A DNA stretch of 34,245 nucleotides from Planctomycetota bacterium (GCA_021807595.1 JAKBCS010000050.1:1-34245); one strand, 5' to 3'. Numbered from the stretch's first letter, positions 16,578 to 25,407 are shown. The notes: generated by a model from the sequence alone, not told the origin. Translations and numbers: made by a program.

Positions 16578-17702
16578 GTGAAAAAGTATTGGCGTCTCTT
16601 GGGAAGCGGCATTCTGGTGGTGTTTCTGATCTGGCATGTGGAATGGAAAAAAGTGGCCTCGGCGTTCGTTCAGTTGGATGCGACCTACTGGGTTTCGGCT
16701 CTGGGAATGTTCTTCGTCATTCAATGCGTCAGCGCGCTCCGCTGGCAGATGCTCGGACGGATGCTCGGATTGGGAGGGCGCTGGCACGAGTATCTGGCTT
16801 ACTATTACGTCGGGATGTTCTTCAATCTCGTCCTGCCGACTTCGGTGGGCGGCGACGTGGTGCGAGCCTGGTATTTGGGACGTTTAGAGGGCGAGAATCC
16901 CGCAATGGGACGGCGGACGGCGGCCTTCGTAAGTGTTTTGGCCGACCGTCTCAACGGATTCGCCGTCATGATCGTTGTGGCGTCCCTCGCGGCGTTGTGT
17001 TGCCCGATAGCGCTGCCGAGTTGGATCGCTTGGACCGTCGCCGGTTTGGGAGCGGGCTGCACCATCGGATTGGCCGTCCTGCCGGTCTTGCCTAGGGTTC
17101 GACCTTGGCTGCCGTCGCATCCGCGCCTGATGCGGATTTTCGACGCTGCCGACCTGTGCCTGCGGGATCGGATCGGCATGGTCTGGGTCACACTATTGTC
17201 GGTGTTAGTGCAGCTGGGCAACATCGTTTTCGCCTGGTTGATCGGCGTGGGCATGGGCTTGCAGATCCCAGCGTTGTACTATGCGGTGCTGATTCCCTTG
17301 GTGTCGATTTTGACCCTATTGCCCATCAGTCTCAACGGCATGGGGCTGCGTGAAATCGGCACGGTGGGGTTATTGGAACCGTTGCACGTCGATTCGGCCA
17401 CGGCGGTCACTCTGTCGCTGTTACTGTTCGCCGTGTATACCACGGCTAGCTTGTCGGGCGGCTTGGTTTATTTGTTCGGGCGCGCTCCTCGCTTTCAGGC
17501 GGCGGAGGCCGGGCGGGCGGCGCAAGATTCTTTCACCGCGTCTCGCGGCACGGAGGCATCCGGTCATGCGGACCCTGTCGGTAGTGATTCCGATCAAGGA
17601 CGAAGGGGCAAATCTACGGCCACTCCACGAGCGGCTGCGCCGTGCGCTCGATCCACTTTGTGTGGGGGGGGAAGGCCGTCTCCCTCGATTGGAGAACTAT
17701 GA
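16578..17702 (+). CDS. UPF0104 / lysylphosphatidylglycerol-synthase-TM-like integral membrane protein
   Basis: This protein of about 374 aa has about eight TM helices. Motifs NLVLPTSVGGDVVRAWYL and ISLNGMGLREIGTVGLL are typical of the UPF0104/LPG_synthase_TM (AglD/MprF flippase-like) family. Members are tied to lipid flipping or glycosyl transfer to polyprenyl lipids. The GTG start at 16578 has GGGAGG 5 nt upstream; a TTG at 16506 lies inside the repeat region and is unlikely. The last 45 or so codons lie over the start of the GT2 gene in another frame; that tail is polar and low complexity. It is probably cotranscribed with the phosphatase and GT2 genes. Confidence 0.83.
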   Translation: MKKYWRLLGSGILVVFLIWHVEWKKVASAFVQLDATYWVSALGMFFVIQCVSALRWQMLGRMLGLGGRWHEYLAYYYVGMFFNLVLPTSVGGDVVRAWYLGRLEGENPAMGRRTAAFVSVLADRLNGFAVMIVVASLAALCCPIALPSWIAWTVAGLGAGCTIGLAVLPVLPRVRPWLPSHPRLMRIFDAADLCLRDRIGMVWVTLLSVLVQLGNIVFAWLIGVGMGLQIPALYYAVLIPLVSILTLLPISLNGMGLREIGTVGLLEPLHVDSATAVTLSLLLFAVYTTASLSGGLVYLFGRAPRFQAAEAGRAAQDSFTASRGTEASGHADPVGSDSDQGRRGKSTATPRAAAPCARSTLCGGGRPSPSIGEL

Positions 17703-18573
17703 GATCCTTTTTGTAGACGATGGCAGCGGCGACGACTCCTTCGCCGTCTTGAACGAGTTGGCCGCCCTCGACCACCGCGTAAAAGTGGTGTGCCTGCGCC
17801 GCAACTTCGGCCAGACGCCCGCCCTCCGCGCCGGCATCGATTGGTCCACGGGCGACGTTCTCGTCACCATGGACGGCGATCTACAAAACGATCCCGCCGA
17901 CATTCCCATGTTGCTCGACAAGCTCGATGAGGGACACGACGCCGTTTTTGGCCTCCGCGCCAATCGCCAGGATCATTTCTTCGTCCGTAAGCTGCCCAGC
18001 TTTTTCGGCAACTGGTTGATCCGCCGCGTTACCGGCGTGCGCATCCGCGACATGGGATGCACCCTCCGCGCCATGCGACGCGATCTCGCCGAATCGCTCC
18101 CCTTGTACGGCGAACTGCACCGTTTCGTGCCCGTGCTGGCGCAGATGCACGGTGCCCGAATCGTACAGGTTCCCGTGCGCCATCACGCGCGTGTCGCCGG
18201 CAAAACGAAGTACGGCCTAACTCGCACCGTCCGCGTCTTGCTCGACCTGATTACGGTGAAGTTTCTGCACACCTATTTAGCGCGGCCGATGCACGTCTTG
18301 GGAACCGCCGGCCTTGTCTCCATGGCGGTGGGCGGCCTCAGTTTATTGGCCACCATCGCCATGAAATATCTGCTGAATCCGCCGGTGTTCATGACCGGCA
18401 ATCCGCTGTTGTTGCTCAGCGTGATGCTCGAGTTGGTCGGCGTGCAGTTCATCTCGATGGGCCTGCTCGGCGAAGTGCTGACACGCACCTATTTCGAGAG
18501 TCAGGGCAAAACGTCGTACACTGTGCGAACGACCTTGAATCTCAACGAAGCCGGCCACCGCCGCGCCGCTTGA
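17566..18573 (+). CDS. GT2 family polyisoprenyl-phosphate glycosyltransferase (DPM1/ArnC-like)
   Basis: This 335-aa protein has an N-terminal GT-A domain: VVIPIKDEGANL, DDGSGD at 51-56, RRNFGQTPALRAG, and the metal-binding DGDLQNDP at 103-110. Two TM helices follow at the C-terminus (about 230-305). This layout is typical of enzymes that load a sugar onto undecaprenyl phosphate on the cytosolic face, such as ArnC, GtrB and DPM1 relatives. An extra 12-15 residues (LCVGGEGRLPRL) lie before the second strand. The ATG at 17566 has GGAGG upstream and overlaps the UPF0104 gene by 137 bp, suggesting translational coupling. Its product could feed the GT-C enzymes elsewhere in the window. Confidence 0.88.
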   Translation: MRTLSVVIPIKDEGANLRPLHERLRRALDPLCVGGEGRLPRLENYEILFVDDGSGDDSFAVLNELAALDHRVKVVCLRRNFGQTPALRAGIDWSTGDVLVTMDGDLQNDPADIPMLLDKLDEGHDAVFGLRANRQDHFFVRKLPSFFGNWLIRRVTGVRIRDMGCTLRAMRRDLAESLPLYGELHRFVPVLAQMHGARIVQVPVRHHARVAGKTKYGLTRTVRVLLDLITVKFLHTYLARPMHVLGTAGLVSMAVGGLSLLATIAMKYLLNPPVFMTGNPLLLLSVMLELVGVQFISMGLLGEVLTRTYFESQGKTSYTVRTTLNLNEAGHRRAA

Positions 18574-18607
18574 GAAGTCTGCAGCGTCGGCGAGCGAGGA
18601 AACAACA

Positions 18608-18641
18608 AGCTCCTCCCCCTAAGCGCGGGGGCGAGGGAGCT
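18608..18641. terminator. Stem-loop between convergent genes (repeat copy 5 / bidirectional terminator)
   Basis: AGCTCC (18608-18613) pairs with GGAGCT (18636-18641), with inner CCCCC/GGGGG pairing around TAAGCG. It lies between the convergent GT2 and glutaredoxin-like genes. There is no T-run. It resembles the dispersed repeats in composition but has a different loop. Confidence 0.5.
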
Positions 18642-18655
18642 GGGCGGACAATGGC

Positions 18656-18961
18656 TCACGCGACAGGCTCCGAGGATCCCGCTTCCAAAAGTCGTCGGAG
18701 AAGCACCGGATTGACGATGCCCCGAAAGCGTACTCGTTCGTTGACGACCACGACCGGCACGCACTCGCCGAACCGCCGCACGAGATCGGCGTCTCCATCG
18801 ACATCGACGCAACGCAGTGAAAACTCGTAACGCCGCCGTTCCCGTTCGAGTTGCCCCCAGGCTTGCTCGCACAAATGACAGCCCCGGCGCGTGTACAGGA
18901 CGATGTTCCAATGCCGCAGCTTCTTTCGCTTCCACCAAGCGCTCAACCAAGATCGCACCAT
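18656..18961 (-). CDS. Glutaredoxin-like thioredoxin-fold protein (DUF836 type)
   Basis: This small cytosolic protein of 101 aa has the redox motif CHLC (Cys28, Cys31) in VLYTRRGCHLCEQA. The cis-Pro region ECVPVVVVNERVRFRGIV and a final helix complete a short thioredoxin fold. Such proteins are usually thiol-disulfide oxidoreductases; the substrate is unknown. The basic N-terminus WWKRKKLRHW comes before the first strand. It is convergent with GT2 and divergent from ftsH. Confidence 0.82.
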   Translation of the reverse strand: MVRSWLSAWWKRKKLRHWNIVLYTRRGCHLCEQAWGQLERERRRYEFSLRCVDVDGDADLVRRFGECVPVVVVNERVRFRGIVNPVLLRRLLEAGSSEPVA

Positions 18962-19169
18962 TCGATCCTCCGTCGTCCGCGCGCCTAGAATGTAGTATAG
19001 ATAAGATGTCCGCGCCCACGACCCGCATAGTCGGATCGCGCGGGTTTTGCTATCTTAACTGTTGTATGTGTACGTTTCCGGGTGAGGGCGTCGAAGCATT
19101 GCAGGCGGCGCGGGCCGACGGAACCGGCACAAGGACCGTGAAGCCGACGAAACGCTAAGAGGAATTCGT

Positions 19170-21125
19170 ATGCCCTCTGAACCGACCCCCAATTCCAATC
19201 CTCCGCCATCGAACAAAGCGCGACGCCGCCCGGCTCCCGGCGTGGGAGGCAATCTACTCTGGGTCGTCGTACTGATCGTGGTTGTAGGTTGGTTCATCGT
19301 TCAAGCGCCGAGCGGCGGCGGAACCATCGAATGGGGCGACTTTTGGGTGTTGCTGGTTAAGCACAAGCTCAAGAAAGTCGTCGTCGGTACCGACCGAATC
19401 AGCGGCGAACTCAAAGAAGTCGGCATGGACGATCTCCCCGACAACGTGAAGAAATCACTGGAGAAAATTCGCGGCAAGAAGTTCAACGTCGAACGGATTC
19501 GTCTCGACGATTTGAAACTGCTGCCACGCCTTCAAGAAGAAGTCGAACAACAGGACATGCAGCTGGTCGAGGAACCGGATCACCTTTGGTTTATGCAGCC
19601 GTTGGTGGTCTTCGTCTTGCCTCTGGTGATTCTATTGGGGGTGTTCCTGTTTCTGCTGCCGCGCTTCCGCGACCCTTTGGGCGGCGGGTTTCTCAGTAGT
19701 TACATTAAAAGCCCGGCGAAACGCTACGAACGCAGCAAACTGCGCGTCACGTTTGAAGATGTGGCCGGGATGCAGAACGCCAAGAGCGAGTTGCAAGAGG
19801 TCGTCGAGTTCCTTCGGTCGCCGGAGAAGTTTCAGCGCTTGGGCGCGGTCGTCCCCAAGGGTGTCCTGTTGGTCGGCCCTCCGGGTACCGGCAAGACGCT
19901 GTTAGCCCGCGCCGTTGCCGGCGAAGCGGGGGTGCCGTTTTACAGCATCAGCGGCTCGGAATTTATTCAGATGTTCGTTGGCGTCGGTGCCAGCCGCGTC
20001 CGCGATATGTTTAAGACCGCCAAGGACAACGCTCCAGCGATTTTGTTCATCGACGAGATCGACGCCGTGGGACGGATGCGCGGCGCGGGTGTCGGCGGCG
20101 GCTCGGACGAACGCGAACAAACGCTGAATCAGATTCTCAGTGAAATGGACGGCTTCACCCCGACCGAGACCGTCATCGTCATGGCCGCCACCAATCGGCC
20201 CGACGTTCTCGATTCCGCCCTGTTGCGTCCGGGCCGTTTCGATCGCCACGTCACCATCGACCGCCCCACTTGGCAGGGACGTTTGGCCATCCTCAAGGTG
20301 CATACGCGCACCAAGCCGTTGGCCGACGACGTGAACTTGGAGGCCATCGCCCGCGGCATGATCGGCATGACGGGTGCCGACTTGCGCAATCTCGCCAACG
20401 AGGCCGCGCTCTTGGCCACGCGCGAGAACAAGAACAAAATCGACCGGATCGACTTCGAGCGCGCCGCCGACCGCGTGCTGATCGGTCCCAAACGCGAAGA
20501 GGTACTCTCGCCGGAAGAGAAACGGCGCACCGCCTATCACGAAGCTGGCCATGCTCTGGTCTCTTGGCTCGTGCCGGAAGGCGAGAAACCGATGAAAGTG
20601 TCCATCGTACCGCGCGGCCGAACCGGCGGCGTCAACCTACTTGCGCCCGACGAAGACCGCTACCATCACGGCAAGGACTATTTCAAAGCCCGCCTCATCA
20701 TGCTGATGGGAGGCCGAGCCATTGAGCGGCTCATCTACGGTCAACCCTATGCCGGCGTCGAGGCGGATTTGAAACAGGCCACCAAAATGGCGCGCTACAT
20801 GGTCACACATTGGGGCATGAGCGACCGGCTCGGACCGATGTCGTTTCGCATGGGCGAGGAACACGTCTTTCTCGGTAAGGAGATTCAGGAGGCCCGCGAT
20901 TTCAGCGAGAACTCGGCCGCCATCATCGACGAGGAAGTGCAGAAATTGCTGCGCGAGGCGGACGAAGAGGCTTACGAACTGCTCAAAGCCAACCGCGACA
21001 AAGTCGAGCGTATCGTCGATGCCCTGATGCAGCGCGAAGAACTACTGCGCGAGGACATCGACGACCTCCTGAAGGCTCCGTCCAACGGCATCGTAACCCG
21101 GCCTTCATCCAACGGAGCGAGTTGA
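19170..21125 (+). CDS. ftsH: ATP-dependent zinc metalloprotease FtsH
   Basis: FtsH is a membrane-bound AAA+ hexamer that degrades misfolded membrane proteins and short-lived regulators. Two N-terminal TM helices (about 29-44 and 143-163) flank a periplasmic domain. The AAA module shows Walker A GPPGTGKT (236-243), the pore loop FVG (269-271), Walker B ILFIDE (291-296), and the Arg-finger region LLRPGRFDR. The protease domain has HEAGH (457-461), and D533 is the likely third zinc ligand. The length of 651 aa is normal. The Pro/Asn-rich N-terminus (first 28 residues) is lineage-specific. AGAGGA precedes the ATG. A decayed Uma2 gene follows. Confidence 0.96.
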   Translation: MPSEPTPNSNPPPSNKARRRPAPGVGGNLLWVVVLIVVVGWFIVQAPSGGGTIEWGDFWVLLVKHKLKKVVVGTDRISGELKEVGMDDLPDNVKKSLEKIRGKKFNVERIRLDDLKLLPRLQEEVEQQDMQLVEEPDHLWFMQPLVVFVLPLVILLGVFLFLLPRFRDPLGGGFLSSYIKSPAKRYERSKLRVTFEDVAGMQNAKSELQEVVEFLRSPEKFQRLGAVVPKGVLLVGPPGTGKTLLARAVAGEAGVPFYSISGSEFIQMFVGVGASRVRDMFKTAKDNAPAILFIDEIDAVGRMRGAGVGGGSDEREQTLNQILSEMDGFTPTETVIVMAATNRPDVLDSALLRPGRFDRHVTIDRPTWQGRLAILKVHTRTKPLADDVNLEAIARGMIGMTGADLRNLANEAALLATRENKNKIDRIDFERAADRVLIGPKREEVLSPEEKRRTAYHEAGHALVSWLVPEGEKPMKVSIVPRGRTGGVNLLAPDEDRYHHGKDYFKARLIMLMGGRAIERLIYGQPYAGVEADLKQATKMARYMVTHWGMSDRLGPMSFRMGEEHVFLGKEIQEARDFSENSAAIIDEEVQKLLREADEEAYELLKANRDKVERIVDALMQREELLREDIDDLLKAPSNGIVTRPSSNGAS

Positions 21126-21182
21126 ACTCGCGCTCCACCGAGCCAGGCGTCTTAGCACCATTTCAGGTAGTTTATATCTCGG

Positions 21183-21458
21183 ATGGACCCGTTGCGAGGC
21201 TCGGCGAAAGGAGCGAACGTGACTCCGGCTAACCGAGCGATACTTGGAGACTATCCCCGATCACGAGGTCGAGGTGCGAAGCAAGAACGATTCCGTGCCG
21301 GGCGCGCAAGCTGGCTGGGTGGTCGATCCCGCCGCGCCCCAGTGACGGTTCCTCTCCCCGGCGAAGATGCGAAAGCGTACCAGGATACGGACACCCTGAC
21401 GTTGGAAGACATCATTCCGGGATTTGAACTGCTCGTGAGCGGCGGACTGCGGGAATGA
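21183..21458 (+). pseudogene. Decayed Uma2 family (DUF820) endonuclease remnant
   Basis: Pieces of an Uma2-type protein appear in two frames. One frame (21241-21345) reads YLETIPDHEVEVRSKND and GWVVDPAAP before a stop. The other (about 21343-21458) reads VPLPGEDAKAYQDTDTLTL and EDIIPGFELLVS and ends at 21458. Together they match the VEVRSKND, WVVDP and DTLTL-PGF blocks of Uma2, with a frameshift near 21335-21345, a likely loss of about 14 codons before GWVVDP, and no N-terminal half. Uma2 genes are greatly multiplied in Gemmata-type planctomycetes. A 91-aa ORF covers the region but its first half is out of frame. Confidence 0.65.
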
Positions 21459-21480
21459 CGCTCGAATCAACCGCCAACGC

Positions 21481-23124
21481 CTAATGTCGAAAATGCCTGA
21501 CGCCGGTGAACACCATCGCCAGGCCGTGTTCGTCGCACGCCTGGATTGACTCGGCGTCGCGCACGGAGCCTCCCGGTTGCACGATGGCCGTCACGCCAGC
21601 GCGGGCGGCCTCGTCGACGTTGTCGCGGAACGGGAAGAACGCATCGGAAGCCATGACGCTGCCCTTGCTCCGCTCCCCGGCCTTGCGAACGGCCATGTAA
21701 ACCGAATCGACTCGGCTCATCTGTCCCGCGCCGACGCCGACGATCCGCGCGCTTTTACTCAGTACGATGGCGTTGCTTTTGACGTGCTTGCATACCAGCC
21801 AAGCGAAGCTCAGCTCGCGCAATTCCTCCTCATTAGGTGCGCGTTTCGTCACGACCTTGAGTTGGGCGAAATCGTCGCCGCCCGCGTCGCGGTCTTGCAC
21901 GAGTAGTCCACCCCGAACGCGGCGATAATCGAGATTCGCTAAGCTCTGGGCTGCGCCATCGAGCGATCCGGCGCGCAGGATGCGAACGTTTTTCTTCCAA
22001 CTGGGCCGGGTGGTTAAGATTTGGAAGGCAGCGTCCGTATAGCTTGGCGCGACGATGCACTCGACAAAGCGATTCGGCTCGCTGATTTGCAGTGCCGCCG
22101 CCTCATCGACTTCTCGATTGAAACCGAGAATGCCGCCAAAGGCGCTGAGCGGATCGCCTTCGTAGGCATTGCGGAATGCCTCGACCAGTGAATCGGCGCA
22201 GGCCGCTCCGCAGGGGTTGTTGTGCTTGACCACCACGGCGGCGGGTTCGGTAAACTCGCGGACGAGATTCAACGCACTATCGAGATCGAGCAAGTTGTTG
22301 TAAGACAGTTCCTTGCCGTGCAACACTTCGGCGCGGGCCAACGAACCCGCAGCGGCGTTCGGCTCGATGTAGAAAGCGGCGCGCTGATGCGGATTCTCGC
22401 CGTAGCGCAGCAATTGTCGGCGTTCCAAGTAGAGATCGAGCAAAGGAGGGAAGGCTTCCTCACTCTTCGCGCTCTCGTCACTCTTCTCATCCTCAACTCC
22501 CGTCAACTCTGCCGAAAGAGAATCGATTAAATGGGTAGAGAGGTTTTTGGCGATGGCGTGATCGTATCCGGAAGTATATGCGAATGCGGCGGCGGCGAGG
22601 ATCTGGCGCATCATCAAATGCAACGCACCCCCATGTCGTTTCATCTCGTTGAGGATGAGTTTGTAATGACTTGGATTTGTGGCGACGGCGACATCGCGGT
22701 AGTTCTTCGCTGCCGAGCGCACCATCGACGGGCCGCCGATGTCGATATTCTCGACGATTTCTTCGTAAGTCACTCCGGGACGAGCCGCGGTCGCCTCGAA
22801 CGGATAGAGATTGCAGACGACGAGATCGATAGGTTGAATGTCGTGGGCTTGCAGCGTTTTTATGTGTTCGGGATTGTCGCGCACGGCGAGAATCCCTCCG
22901 TGAATGCGCGGATGCAGCGTCTTGACTCGGCCATCGAGCATTTCTGGAAAACCCGTGACTTCGGAGATGTCGCGTACCTCCAATCCGGCCTCGGCCAACA
23001 CCTTGCGCGTGCCGCCGGTGGAAATCAACTCGACCCGGAAGGCGGCGAGGCCGCGCGCGAATGCGACAAGTCCGGTTTTATCGCTGACACTGAGCAGGGC
23101 GCGACGAATGGTGCGAAGACTCAT
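21481..23124 (-). CDS. purH: Bifunctional AICAR transformylase / IMP cyclohydrolase
   Basis: PurH carries out the last two steps of IMP synthesis. The N-terminal IMP cyclohydrolase (MGS-like) domain shows SVSDKTGL, STGGTRKVL, GRVKTLHPRIHGG and NLYPF. The AICAR formyltransferase domain has LRYGENPHQRA, KHNNPCGAA, SAFGGILGFNR and SDAFFPFRDNVDEAA. The length of 547 aa includes an acidic Ser/Glu/Lys-rich insert (DEKSDESAKSEEAF, about residues 213-226) between the domains, which the E. coli enzyme lacks. The ATG at 23124 has GGGAG upstream. It is divergent from prpB. Confidence 0.97.
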   Translation of the reverse strand: MSLRTIRRALLSVSDKTGLVAFARGLAAFRVELISTGGTRKVLAEAGLEVRDISEVTGFPEMLDGRVKTLHPRIHGGILAVRDNPEHIKTLQAHDIQPIDLVVCNLYPFEATAARPGVTYEEIVENIDIGGPSMVRSAAKNYRDVAVATNPSHYKLILNEMKRHGGALHLMMRQILAAAAFAYTSGYDHAIAKNLSTHLIDSLSAELTGVEDEKSDESAKSEEAFPPLLDLYLERRQLLRYGENPHQRAAFYIEPNAAAGSLARAEVLHGKELSYNNLLDLDSALNLVREFTEPAAVVVKHNNPCGAACADSLVEAFRNAYEGDPLSAFGGILGFNREVDEAAALQISEPNRFVECIVAPSYTDAAFQILTTRPSWKKNVRILRAGSLDGAAQSLANLDYRRVRGGLLVQDRDAGGDDFAQLKVVTKRAPNEEELRELSFAWLVCKHVKSNAIVLSKSARIVGVGAGQMSRVDSVYMAVRKAGERSKGSVMASDAFFPFRDNVDEAARAGVTAIVQPGGSVRDAESIQACDEHGLAMVFTGVRHFRH

Positions 23125-23168
23125 GATCTAGCTCCCGGGGGATTCGTTCCGACACAACGGGTATGGTA

Positions 23169-23178
23169 AGGAATTCCT
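23169..23178. other. 10-bp palindrome AGGAATTCCT
   Basis: This perfect palindrome lies in the purH-prpB divergent spacer, about 30 bp upstream of the predicted prpB -35 box. It could be an operator; chance is also possible. Confidence 0.25.
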
Positions 23179-23206
23179 ATTCGCGCAGCGGAGTTTCGTC
23201 CAGACT

Positions 23207-23234
23207 TTGCTCGCATGAAACAAGACGCTACAAT
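23207..23234 (+). promoter_or_regulatory. Putative prpBC promoter
   Basis: TTGCTC (23207-23212), a 16-bp spacer and TACAAT (23229-23234) resemble sigma70 boxes. The start would be near 23241, giving a leader of about 130 nt before prpB. Confidence 0.5.
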
Positions 23235-23371
23235 CGTACTCTTTGTCGGCGATCCGAGGGATCTGGCGGACCTGGCTGCGGAAAACGGCGGGGCCACGCG
23301 CCGGCGCGGAACCGAGGCTATCTCCGGCAATCGGTTTCCCTATAAGATGAGAAGGAGAAGGAGATACGCCG

Positions 23372-24256
23372 ATGCCTAGCGCTTACCCAGAGAGTCGTTC
23401 GCCCGGTCGGCGTTTGCGCGCGGCGTGGAGTGCCGCTCCGCTCGCGGTGCCGGGCGCATTCAACGCGCTGGTTGGTCGCATGGCGGAACGGCTCGGTTTT
23501 CAGGCCGTTTATCTTTCCGGCGCGGCGCTGTCGGCGTCGATGGGTTTGCCGGATGTCGGCTTGGTGACGCTGACGGAGTTCGTCGACGCGGCGCGCAGGA
23601 TCGCGGCGGCGACCTCCCTCCCCCTCTTGTGCGATGCCGACACCGGCTTCGGCGAAGCGCTGAACGTCGAACGGTGCGTGCGAATGTTCGAGGACGCCGG
23701 CGTCGCCGGCATTCATCTCGAAGATCAACGGATGCCCAAGCGTTGCGGTCATCTGTCCGGCAAACAATTGATCGAGGCGGACGAGATGGCCGCCAAGATT
23801 CGGGCGGCGGCAGCGGCGCGGCGGGACGCCGATTTCGTCGTGATCGCCCGTACCGATGCGCGCGGCGTCGTTGGCTTCGACGAAGCCGTCCGCCGCGCCC
23901 GTCTCTATGTCGAAGCGGGAGCCGATGCCCTCTTTCCCGAAGCGCTGGAGAGCCGCGACGAGTTCGCCGCTTTCGCGCGGGCGCTCGTTCCCGTTCCCTT
24001 GTTGGCCAACATGACCGAGTTCGGCCGCAGTCCCAATCTCGATTTCCAGGAGTTAGCAGACCTCGGTTATCGACTTATCCTCTATCCCGTGACGACGTTG
24101 CGGGCAGCCCTTCATGCGACGCGAGCGGTGTTAGCGGACGTTCTCGCCAAGGGACATCAACGCGATCGACTCGGAGACATGCTCACGCGCGCCGAGTTGT
24201 ACGATTTGCTGGATTATGCGGGCTACGAACAACGAGATCGATCTTATTTCCGATGA
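23372..24256 (+). CDS. prpB: 2-methylisocitrate lyase
   Basis: PrpB cleaves 2-methylisocitrate to pyruvate and succinate in the methylcitrate cycle for propionyl-CoA disposal. The 294-aa protein shows the ICL/PEP-mutase pattern: VPGAFNALVGRMAE, YLSGAALSASMGLPD, CDADTGFG (metal site D88/D90), HLEDQ (E117, D118) and the catalytic loop KRCGH (123-127, Cys125). The ATG at 23372 has AAGGAG 8 nt upstream. Its stop overlaps an in-frame ATG of the prpC frame (ATGA at 24253-24256), so the two genes are in one operon. prpD or acnD are not in the window. Confidence 0.92.
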   Translation: MPSAYPESRSPGRRLRAAWSAAPLAVPGAFNALVGRMAERLGFQAVYLSGAALSASMGLPDVGLVTLTEFVDAARRIAAATSLPLLCDADTGFGEALNVERCVRMFEDAGVAGIHLEDQRMPKRCGHLSGKQLIEADEMAAKIRAAAAARRDADFVVIARTDARGVVGFDEAVRRARLYVEAGADALFPEALESRDEFAAFARALVPVPLLANMTEFGRSPNLDFQELADLGYRLILYPVTTLRAALHATRAVLADVLAKGHQRDRLGDMLTRAELYDLLDYAGYEQRDRSYFR

Positions 24257-24279
24257 GCGAACGGCCGGAGGAATATGCC

Positions 24280-25401
24280 ATGACGACGGAGATCTATTCG
24301 CCGGGTTTGGAAGGCGTGATTGCGGGCGAGACGGCCATCTCGACCGTTGCCGACGGCTTGCGTTATCGCGGCTATCCGGTGACGGAGTTGGCGGAGATGG
24401 CCACGTTCGAGGAAGTCGCCTATTTGCTGCTGCACGGCGAACTACCGACGGCACAACAGCTCGCCGAGTTTCAGAATCGCGTCGCCTCGGCGCGTCGTTT
24501 GCCCGGCCCCTTGATTAACCTCTTGGGCGTGGTGCCGCGCGAGGCGTCGTCGATGGACGTGGTTCGCAGCGCGGTGAGTATTTTAGCCCATTTTGACTCC
24601 GATACGTCCGATTCTTCGCCCGCGGCCAATCTCCGCAAAGCCGAGCGGCTTCTGGGTCAGATCCCGGTCGCCGTCGCCGCGCACCATCGACTCGCCAGGG
24701 GCCAAGCTCCCTACACCGCGCGCCCCGATCTCGGCCAGGCCGCCAACTTTCTCTACATGCTGCGCGGCGAGGAGCCGACTCCCGCCGCCGCGCGCGCCCT
24801 CGATGTGTCGTTGATCCTTTATGCCGAACACGAGTTCAATGCTTCGACGTTTACGGCGCGGGTGGTTTGCTCGACCGAGTCGGATTTGCATTCGAGCATT
24901 GTGGCGGCCATCGGAGCGCTCAAAGGTCGGTTGCACGGCGGAGCGAACGAACGGGTCGTGGAATTGTTGCAGAAAACCGGCGGCCCCGCCAACGCCGAGA
25001 AGTGGGTACGCGCGGCGCTGGCAAACAAGGAACGCATCATGGGCTTCGGCCACCGCGTTTACAAGAGCGGAGACGTGCGCGCCGGCATCCTGCGGAGCCA
25101 TGCCCGGCAGGCGGCGGAGGCGGCGGGTTCGCTTCAGTGGGAGGAAACCGCCGAGATCATCGAGCGAGTCCTCGCCGCTGAGAAGCAGCTATTTCCCAAT
25201 CTCGATTGGCCGGCGGGACGACTCTATCACGCGCTGGGGCTGGAGATTCCATTGTACACTCCGATCTTCGTCATGTCGCGTGTGTCCGGTTGGAGCGCGC
25301 ACTTCATCGAACAGCAGCAGCACAATCGCCTCATCCGACCGCGCGGCCGCTACATCGGCCCGCAGGCGCGAAGCGTGAGACCCTTAGCCGAACGCGGGTA
25401 A
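24280..25401 (+). CDS. prpC: 2-methylcitrate synthase / citrate synthase
   Basis: This enzyme condenses propionyl-CoA (or acetyl-CoA) with oxaloacetate. It is 373 aa, normal for the short citrate-synthase type. Catalytic residues are visible: H219 in RLHGGANE, H258 in GFGHRVYK and D309 in PNLDWPAG. AEHEFNAST and the C-terminal YTPIFVMSRVSGWSAHFIEQ region also fit. ATG 24280 has a strong GGAGGA 7 nt upstream; ATG 24253, overlapping the prpB stop, is the alternative (9 residues longer). Position after prpB favours methylcitrate synthase over citrate synthase, though dual activity is common. Confidence 0.9.
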   Translation: MTTEIYSPGLEGVIAGETAISTVADGLRYRGYPVTELAEMATFEEVAYLLLHGELPTAQQLAEFQNRVASARRLPGPLINLLGVVPREASSMDVVRSAVSILAHFDSDTSDSSPAANLRKAERLLGQIPVAVAAHHRLARGQAPYTARPDLGQAANFLYMLRGEEPTPAAARALDVSLILYAEHEFNASTFTARVVCSTESDLHSSIVAAIGALKGRLHGGANERVVELLQKTGGPANAEKWVRAALANKERIMGFGHRVYKSGDVRAGILRSHARQAAEAAGSLQWEETAEIIERVLAAEKQLFPNLDWPAGRLYHALGLEIPLYTPIFVMSRVSGWSAHFIEQQQHNRLIRPRGRYIGPQARSVRPLAERG

Positions 25402-25407
25402 CACACT

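Noticed and set aside
23215-23379. 54-aa ORF before prpB (MKQDATIVLFVGDP...)
   Set aside because: It starts within the predicted promoter spacer, has no ribosome-binding site and overlaps the prpB start.
23425-24279. N-terminal extension that would fuse prpC to a 658-aa protein
   Set aside because: The upstream part is an out-of-frame, Arg/Ser-rich reading of prpB; prpC has its own strong ribosome-binding site at 24280.
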